DNA of 64,000 nt from Streptomyces sp. I6 (GTDB taxonomy: Bacteria > Actinomycetota > Actinomycetes > Streptomycetales > Streptomycetaceae). The stretch covers positions 3,363,001-3,427,000 of the forward strand of contig RHDP01000001.1 in assembly GCA_003725745.1 (NCBI GenBank), given 5' to 3'. The notes under the pieces are model-generated. The model saw nothing but the letters and a program-made list of their open reading frames with translations, searched no databases and was not told the DNA's origin. Below, piece by piece: positions 59,090 through 64,000 of the stretch; the stretch's first letter is position 1; the number at the start of each line of letters is the position of its first letter. The translations under genes were made by a program, and so were the position numbers.

Positions 59090-59989
59090 ATGGATCAGGC
59101 GCCAGGAAGCCCGGACCGGCCCCAGGCGGCACACGGGCTGCCGGGCTGCTACCGGCACCCGGGCCGGGAGACCGGTATCAGCTGCACCCGCTGCGAGCGG
59201 CCGATCTGTCCCGAGTGCATGGTCAGCGCGTCCGTCGGGTTCCAGTGCCCGGAGTGTGTGCGGACGGGTTCGGGGACCGGGCACGGCCCGTCCGCCAGCC
59301 GTCCCCGCACGATCGCCGGGGCCGAGGTGACCGGGGGCGACCCCCGCCTCGTCACCAAGATCCTGCTGGGCGTCAACGCCGCGGTGTTCCTCGCGGTGCT
59401 CGCCGACCGGACCCTCGCGGACCAGCTGAATCTGATCGGGCTCGCCTTCGACCCCGGGCTCCGGGAGGTCGTGGGAGTCGCCGACGGCGAGTGGTACCGG
59501 CTGCTGACCTCGGTGTTCCTGCACCAGCAGATCTGGCACATCGCCTTCAACATGCTGGGGCTCTGGTGGCTCGGCGGCCCGCTCGAGGCGGCACTCGGCC
59601 GGGTGCGCTATCTCGCGCTGTACCTGCTCTCCGGCCTCGCGGGAAGCGCGCTGGTCTACCTCCTGGCGGAGCCGAACAAGGGTGCGCTCGGCGCCTCCGG
59701 GGCGATCTGGGGGCTGCTCGGTGCCACGGCCGTGCTGCTGCGGCGGCTCGAATACGACCTGCGTCCGGTGATCGCGCTGCTGGCGCTGAATCTGCTCTTC
59801 ACCTTCACCATGCCCGGTATCTCCTGGGAGGCCCACGTCGGCGGCCTGGTCGGCGGCACGGTGATCGCGTTCGGCATGGTGCACGCCCCTCGTGAGCGGC
59901 GGACCCTGGTGCAGGCCGGGGTCTGCGCACTCGTCCTGCTGGCATCCGTGGTGGCCATCGTCCTGAGGACCCAGTCGCTGCTCACCTGA
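59090..59989 (+). CDS. Rhomboid family intramembrane serine protease with N-terminal zinc finger
   Basis: 299 residues. A cytoplasmic zinc-binding module (CYRHPGRETGISCTRCERPI, then CPEC twice) precedes seven or so membrane helices. The catalytic dyad is S203 in GALGASGAIWG and H249 in WEAHVGGLVGG; HIAFNMLGLWWLG is the conserved first-loop motif. It cleaves membrane-spanning substrates; none is known here. ATG 59090 follows ACGAGGGG. Confidence 0.93.
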   Translation: MDQAPGSPDRPQAAHGLPGCYRHPGRETGISCTRCERPICPECMVSASVGFQCPECVRTGSGTGHGPSASRPRTIAGAEVTGGDPRLVTKILLGVNAAVFLAVLADRTLADQLNLIGLAFDPGLREVVGVADGEWYRLLTSVFLHQQIWHIAFNMLGLWWLGGPLEAALGRVRYLALYLLSGLAGSALVYLLAEPNKGALGASGAIWGLLGATAVLLRRLEYDLRPVIALLALNLLFTFTMPGISWEAHVGGLVGGTVIAFGMVHAPRERRTLVQAGVCALVLLASVVAIVLRTQSLLT

Positions 59990-60283
59990 GCATGAGCTTT
60001 CCCCAAAGTTGTCCACAGCGCATGGCGGATGGTGTGCATCGTGTGGGGAACAGCTGTGCCCCCTGTCCCTGACCTGGGTAGACCTGGGTTTCTTCAGAAG
60101 GGGCAGGGGGTGTGCCGGGTGGGTGATCGTCGCTGGAACGGCCCCAGTGGTCACATCGGCGTCAACGGCCGGAGAGTTATCCACAGATCGTCAGACCTTT
60201 TCCTCATCTGTGGACGACGCTGTGGATAACTTAGGGGCAGAGCTTGACAGCGACCGTTCCGCCGGTTCCGCCGTCGGCCGCCC
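59990..60283. promoter_or_regulatory. DnaA-box cluster between the rhomboid gene and crgA
   Basis: Gene-free 294 bases with TTGTCCACA (60009-60017), TTATCCACA (60177-60185), TGTGGACGA (60209-60217) and TGTGGATAA (60221-60229), plus TGTGGGGAA (60042-60050). Three boxes lie within 53 bases, the outer two as an exact inverted pair. S. coelicolor has DnaA-box clusters outside oriC in this part of the chromosome; this is likely one of them, by position and content. Confidence 0.75.
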
Positions 60284-60541
60284 CTACTTCCACTGGGTGG
60301 AGACGGCGAAGCCACCGGCGATGAAACCGAAGCCGACCACGATGTTCCAGTTCCCGAGCGACTTCACGGGAAGCGATCCGTCGGTGACATAGAAGACGAC
60401 GATCCACGCCAGTCCGATCAGGAACAGCGCCAGCATCACGGGGGCCACCCAGCTGCGGTTGGTCAGCTTGATACTGGTCGCCTGCTTCGAGGACGGAGGA
60501 GGCGTGAAGTCGGCCTTCTTGCGGATACGTGACTTCGGCAC
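60284..60541 (-). CDS. crgA: Cell division protein CrgA
   Basis: 85 residues with two membrane helices ([21 protein letters not shown] and [17 protein letters not shown]) after a basic N-terminus [15 protein letters not shown]. CrgA inhibits FtsZ-ring formation and coordinates sporulation septation in Streptomyces. GTG 60541. Divergent from the DUF881 gene and downstream of nothing else, with its 3' end facing the DnaA-box cluster. Confidence 0.95.
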   Translation of the reverse strand: MPKSRIRKKADFTPPPSSKQATSIKLTNRSWVAPVMLALFLIGLAWIVVFYVTDGSLPVKSLGNWNIVVGFGFIAGGFAVSTQWK

Positions 60542-60682
60542 GAGGGACTCTCCTGTCGATGCGCTGCGTGACCGCGCAGGGAAACTGTGGCTGGCGCCGA
60601 CGGGGGGATGAGGGGGGACCTGTTCCTCCCCCGGGCGTCCGTTAGCGTAGTCCTTCCGCGGCGCCTGAAGGGTAAGGGTACG

Positions 60683-61449
60683 TTGAGCAATTCCGCCGAC
60701 TCCCCGGTGGGCCGGTCCGTCGCCCGTGGTGGCGACCGGTCCGCCTGCTGACCGCAGCCGTGTTCGCGCTCGCCGGAATGATCTTTGTCACCAGTTTCAA
60801 CACCGCCAAGGGCACCAACCTCCGGACCGACGACTCCCTGCTGAAGCTCTCCGACCTGATCGAGCAGCGCAGCCACGGGAACGCCGAGCTCGACCGGTCC
60901 ACGGCGGCGCTCCGCAAGGACGTCGACGCACTCGCCAGGCGCGACGACGGCTCCACCGAGGCCGAGGACGAGAAGCTCAGGGCCCTGGAGGTGGCCGCGG
61001 GGACCGAGAAGCTCAGCGGCCGGGCGGTCTCCGTCACCCTCAATGATGCCCCTCCGAACGCCCAGGCGGCACCCGGCTACCCGGAACCCCAGGCCAACGA
61101 CCTCGTCATCCACCAGCAGGATCTGCAGGCCGTGGTCAACGCCCTCTGGCAGGGCGGAGCCCGGGGCATCCAGGTCATGGACCAGCGGCTGATCTCCACC
61201 AGCGCCGTACGCTGCGTGGGCAACACGCTGATTCTGCAGGGCCGGGTCTACTCGCCGCCATACAAGGTCACGGCCGTCGGCGACCCGGACCGGCTCCGGG
61301 AGGCGCTGACCGCCTCCCCCGCGATCCAGAACTACCAGCTGTACGTGAAGGCGTACGGGCTGGGCTGGAAAGTCGACGAGCGGGAGGCGGTGACTCTCCC
61401 CGGCTACTCGGGCACAGTGGATCTCCACTACGCCAAGCCCGCGCAGTAG
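60683..61449 (+). CDS. DUF881 family protein, frame broken once
   Basis: Reconstructed 255 residues from TTG 60683 (GAAGGGTAAGGG upstream). One membrane helix ([18 protein letters not shown]), a coiled-coil, then the DUF881 domain ([54 protein letters not shown]). The break is at GGG 60709-60711. DUF881 proteins lie near crgA and division genes in Gram-positive bacteria; function unknown. Confidence 0.85.
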
Positions 61450-61467
61450 CCCCCGGGAGGCCGGCCC

Positions 61468-62217
61468 GTGTCGGTGCGACTGATCGTCCGGACGTTCAGT
61501 GAGATCTGCATCACCATCGGCGCCGTGATCGTCCTGTTCGCGGCGTACGTGCTGTTCTGGACGGGGGTGGCGGCCGAGGGCGCCACGGACGGCGAGATCG
61601 TCCGGCTCCAGGAGGAGTGGGCCCGGCAGCCGGTGGCGACCTCCGCGAAACCGGAAGCCGGCCCGCCGAGACCGGAGGCGACCGGGCCCGGAGTGCCATC
61701 CCCGCCCCCCGCGCCGGACCCCGCGCCGCGGGCGCCGAAGCCGTACGAGAGCGGCAGGCCCTTCGCGATCATGTACGTCCCGCGCTTCGGCGCGGACTGG
61801 GCCTGGCCGGTGCTGGAGGGCACCGACGCCGGGACGCTGCGGAAGGGGCTGGGGCACTACGCGGGCAGCGCCCGGCTCGGTGCGACGGGGAACTTCTCGG
61901 TGGCCGGCCACCGCCGCACCCACGGGGATCCGTTCAGGGACTTCCCGCGGCTGCGCCCCGGGGACGCGGTCGTCCTCAGCGACGGGTCGACGTGGTTCAC
62001 CTACCGGATACGGAACAAGCCGTACCGGACCGTGCCCGGCGACGTGGGCGTCGTCGACCCGGTACCGGTGAAGTCCGGTTTCGACGGACCGGGCCGATAT
62101 CTGACCCTCACCACCTGCGATCCCGAGTGGGGCAGCAGCCACCGGCTGGTCGTGTGGGCGCACCTCGACGCCGCACAGCCGGTGACCCGCGGCGAGCCGG
62201 AAGCTTTGCACAGCTGA
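61468..62217 (+). CDS. Class E sortase
   Basis: 249 residues. N-terminal membrane anchor (ICITIGAVIVLFAAYVLFWTGV), a Pro-rich spacer, and a sortase domain with catalytic H148 (VAGHRRTHGDPF), C217 (LTLTTCDPEWGSSHR) and the following Arg. Class E sortases attach LAXTG-type proteins such as chaplins to the wall in Streptomyces. GTG 61468 follows GGGAGG. A second sortase gene lies at 63067. Confidence 0.92.
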   Translation: MSVRLIVRTFSEICITIGAVIVLFAAYVLFWTGVAAEGATDGEIVRLQEEWARQPVATSAKPEAGPPRPEATGPGVPSPPPAPDPAPRAPKPYESGRPFAIMYVPRFGADWAWPVLEGTDAGTLRKGLGHYAGSARLGATGNFSVAGHRRTHGDPFRDFPRLRPGDAVVLSDGSTWFTYRIRNKPYRTVPGDVGVVDPVPVKSGFDGPGRYLTLTTCDPEWGSSHRLVVWAHLDAAQPVTRGEPEALHS

Positions 62218-62273
62218 CCCACAGGCACCGCGCGCCCTTTAATCTGGTCCCGTACCGAAAGGAAAGGGACGGC

Positions 62274-62435
62274 ATGTACGGCTGGATCTGGCGACATCTG
62301 CCGGGCAACGTGTGGGTGCGGGCGATCATCTCGCTCGTGCTGGCCCTCGCGGTCGTGTACGGGCTGTTCCAGTACGTGTTCCCCTGGGCGGAGCCCCTGC
62401 TTCCGTTCAACGATGTGACGGTGGACGGCCAGTGA
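62274..62435 (+). CDS. Small single-span membrane protein
   Basis: 53 residues: MYGWIWRHLPGNVWVRAIIS, then one helix (LVLALAVVYGLFQYVFPW) and an acidic end (NDVTVDGQ). AAAGGAAAGG upstream. Its stop overlaps the start of the next gene. Conserved at this place in Streptomyces; function unknown. Confidence 0.88.
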   Translation: MYGWIWRHLPGNVWVRAIISLVLALAVVYGLFQYVFPWAEPLLPFNDVTVDGQ

Positions 62436-63070
62436 GCGCGCGGATTCTCGTCGTCGACAACTACGACAGCTTCGTCTTCAACCTCGTCCAGTACCTCTAC
62501 CAGTTGGGCGCGGAGTGCGAGGTCGTGCGCAACGACCAGGTGTCCACGGCCCATGCCCAGGACGGCTTCGACGGCGTGCTGCTGTCCCCCGGACCGGGCG
62601 CGCCCGAACAGGCCGGGGTGTGCATCGAGATGGTCCGCCACTGCGCGGCCACCGGCGTGCCCGTCTTCGGAGTCTGCCTCGGCATGCAGGCGATGGCCGT
62701 GGCCTACGGCGGGGTGGTCGACCGGGCGCCCGAGCTGCTCCACGGCAAGACCTCGCCGGTGCGGCACGAGGGCAGGGGCGTGTTCGCCGGGTTGCCGTCC
62801 CCCTTCACGGCCACCCGCTACCACTCGCTGGCGGCGGAGCCGGCGGCCGTCCCGGACGAGCTGGAGGTCACGGCCCGGACGCCGGACGGCATCATCATGG
62901 GTCTGCGCCATCGGCGGAAGCGGGTGGAGGGCGTGCAGTTCCACCCCGAGTCGGTGCTCACGGAGCACGGCCATCTGATGCTGGCCAACTGGCTGGCGGA
63001 ATGCGGGGACACGGGCGCGGTGGGCCGAGCGGCGGGGCTCGCGCCGGTGGTGGGCAAGGCCCTGGCGTGA
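62432..63070 (+). CDS. pabA: Glutamine amidotransferase, anthranilate/aminodeoxychorismate synthase component II
   Basis: 212 residues. Class I amidotransferase triad: Cys in FGVCLGMQAMA, His and Glu in VQFHPESVLTEHG. N-terminus RILVVDNYDSFVFNLVQYL and LSPGPGAPEQAG are typical of TrpG/PabA. It releases ammonia from glutamine for a partner synthase, which is not in this window, so the choice between PabA and TrpG is open. GTG 62432 overlaps the previous stop; the second sortase gene overlaps its own stop. Confidence 0.88.
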   Translation: MSARILVVDNYDSFVFNLVQYLYQLGAECEVVRNDQVSTAHAQDGFDGVLLSPGPGAPEQAGVCIEMVRHCAATGVPVFGVCLGMQAMAVAYGGVVDRAPELLHGKTSPVRHEGRGVFAGLPSPFTATRYHSLAAEPAAVPDELEVTARTPDGIIMGLRHRRKRVEGVQFHPESVLTEHGHLMLANWLAECGDTGAVGRAAGLAPVVGKALA

Positions 63071-64000
63071 GCGGCGAGGGGGACCGCCGTGGTACCGCGC
63101 TCCGGAGGTTCCCGGACAGCGCGGCCCACAGCAGTCCGCGCCTCAGGAGTGGCCCGACCACGGCGGGCACCCCGGGGCGGCGTACCAGGAGGACTGGTAC
63201 GGGCAGCAGGCGTACCCGAGGCCGCGGAGCGGTCCCCGGACCAGGTCCGGTACCGGACCGAGACCGTGGCGGACTCCGGGTACCCGGCTCGGCCGGATCC
63301 GGGAGCGGACCATCCCACCGCGGTCGTGCCCTCGCCGTTCTTCCCCTCCGGGGAGTTCCTCCCGTCCGGTGACGCCGGTGCGGGACCGCAGGCGCCGGAC
63401 ACCGGCCCGTCGGAGCCCGGGCAGCCGACCGGTGGTCGCGCGGAGCGCCGCAGGGCGGCGAAGGCGCGGGGACGGGGCCGCAGGCGCCGGGCACCGACCG
63501 CGCCGCCCCCGGCGCCGAAACCCTCGCCGACGGGCGCCCCGCTCTCCCGCGTCGAGGCGCGCAGAGCCGCCCGGGCGGCCAAGGACAGCCCGGCCGTGAT
63601 CGCCAGCCGCGCGTTCGGCGAGCTGTTCATCACCATCGGCGTGCTGATGCTGCTGTTCGTCACGTACCAGCTGTGGTGGACCAACATCCTGGCAGGCCAG
63701 CAGGCCAGCGCCGCGGCGAACAAGATCCAGGACGAGTGGGCGAAGGGCCGCGCCCCGGCGCGTTCGAGCCGGGCCAGGGCTTCGCCATCATGCACATCCC
63801 CAAGCTCGACGTCGTGGTGCCGATCGCCGAGGGCATCGACAAGCACCGGGTGCTGGACCGGGGGATGGTCGGCCACTACGCCGAGGGCAGGCTCAAGACG
63901 GCGATGCCCGAGGACCGGCAGGGCAACTTCGCGGTCGCCGGGCACCGCAACACCCACGGTGAACCGTTCCGGTACATCAACCGGCTCGCGCAGGGCGACC
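63067..64000 (+). CDS. Second class E sortase (runs off the window), frame broken three times
   Basis: Starts at GTG 63067 (overlapping the previous stop) and continues past 64000. A 175-residue Pro/Gly/Tyr-rich cytoplasmic leader (PGAAYQEDWYGQQAYP, RAERRRAAKARGRGRRRR) leads to a membrane helix (LFITIGVLMLLFVTYQLWW) and the sortase domain up to the catalytic His (FAVAGHRNTHGEPF); Cys and Arg lie beyond the window. Missing bases: GGGGG 63078-63082, CCC 63215-63217 and CCCC 63753-63756 (restores GRAPGAFEPGQGFAIMHIP). Confidence 0.85.

Overview
The window is a stretch of a Streptomyces chromosome centred on the replication origin. The evidence is the very high G+C content, GTG/TTG starts, the gene order dnaB-rplI-rpsR-ssb-rpsF ... 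murJ-sigM-trxBA ... parBA-rsmG-khpB-yidC-yidD-rnpA-rpmH-dnaA-oriC-dnaN-gnd-recF-dciA-gyrBA, and the actinomycete-specific genes crgA, DLW-39, DUF3566, DUF5324 and class E sortases. No species can be named from sequence alone.

Layout. 1-4.2 kb: dnaB (partial, leftward), a MATE exporter, and the leftward rpsF-ssb-rpsR-rplI operon. 4.5-11.6 kb: envelope genes (small membrane protein, FemX-type peptidyltransferase, an alanine-racemase-like protein, a GT87-like glycosyltransferase, a class A penicillin-binding protein). 11.9-15.2 kb: PadR regulator, inositol-1-phosphate synthase, MFS exporter. 15.3-27.3 kb: CCA-adding enzyme, then a rightward run of secreted DUF6049 protein, MurJ, pseudokinase, SigM, anti-sigma factor, TrxB, TrxA, followed by a leftward GNAT gene. 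27.4-33.3 kb: the leftward rpmH-rnpA-yidD-yidC-khpB-rsmG-parA-parB cluster. 33.7-46.7 kb: dnaA, oriC (at least 16 DnaA boxes), dnaN, gnd, recF, dciA, gyrB, gyrA, DUF3566. 46.8-52.1 kb: tRNA-Ile and tRNA-Ala bracket a cassette of a secreted anchored protein, a membrane Ser/Thr kinase and a helix-turn-helix protein. 52.1-56.5 kb is the most accessory-looking part: two small proteins of unknown function, a divergent GntR regulator, an 800-residue 2-oxoglutarate/Fe(II) oxygenase and an IS982-like transposase remnant. 56.5-64 kb: DUF6344, DUF5324, cyclophilin, rhomboid, a DnaA-box cluster, crgA, DUF881, class E sortase, a small membrane protein, a PabA/TrpG-type amidotransferase and a second, partial sortase.

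How it works together. The core handles initiation (DnaA, oriC, DnaN, DnaB, DciA, SSB, gyrase) and origin segregation (ParA, ParB and seven perfect GTTTCACGTGAAAC parS sites). Two further DnaA-box clusters, upstream of dnaB and upstream of crgA, could titrate DnaA or couple replication to these genes. Around it lie cell-wall assembly functions (FemX, MurJ, PBP, sortases, CrgA) and redox/stress regulation (SigM, a SigR-type promoter in front of trxBA).

Data quality. Fifteen genes carry a total of about 28 apparent one-base losses, all in runs of three or more G or C and all in the same direction (missing base). Two of them are in gyrA, an essential gene. Only two fall before 39 kb. These are most simply assembly errors in homopolymers, so the affected genes are annotated over their full reconstructed span with the break positions given.
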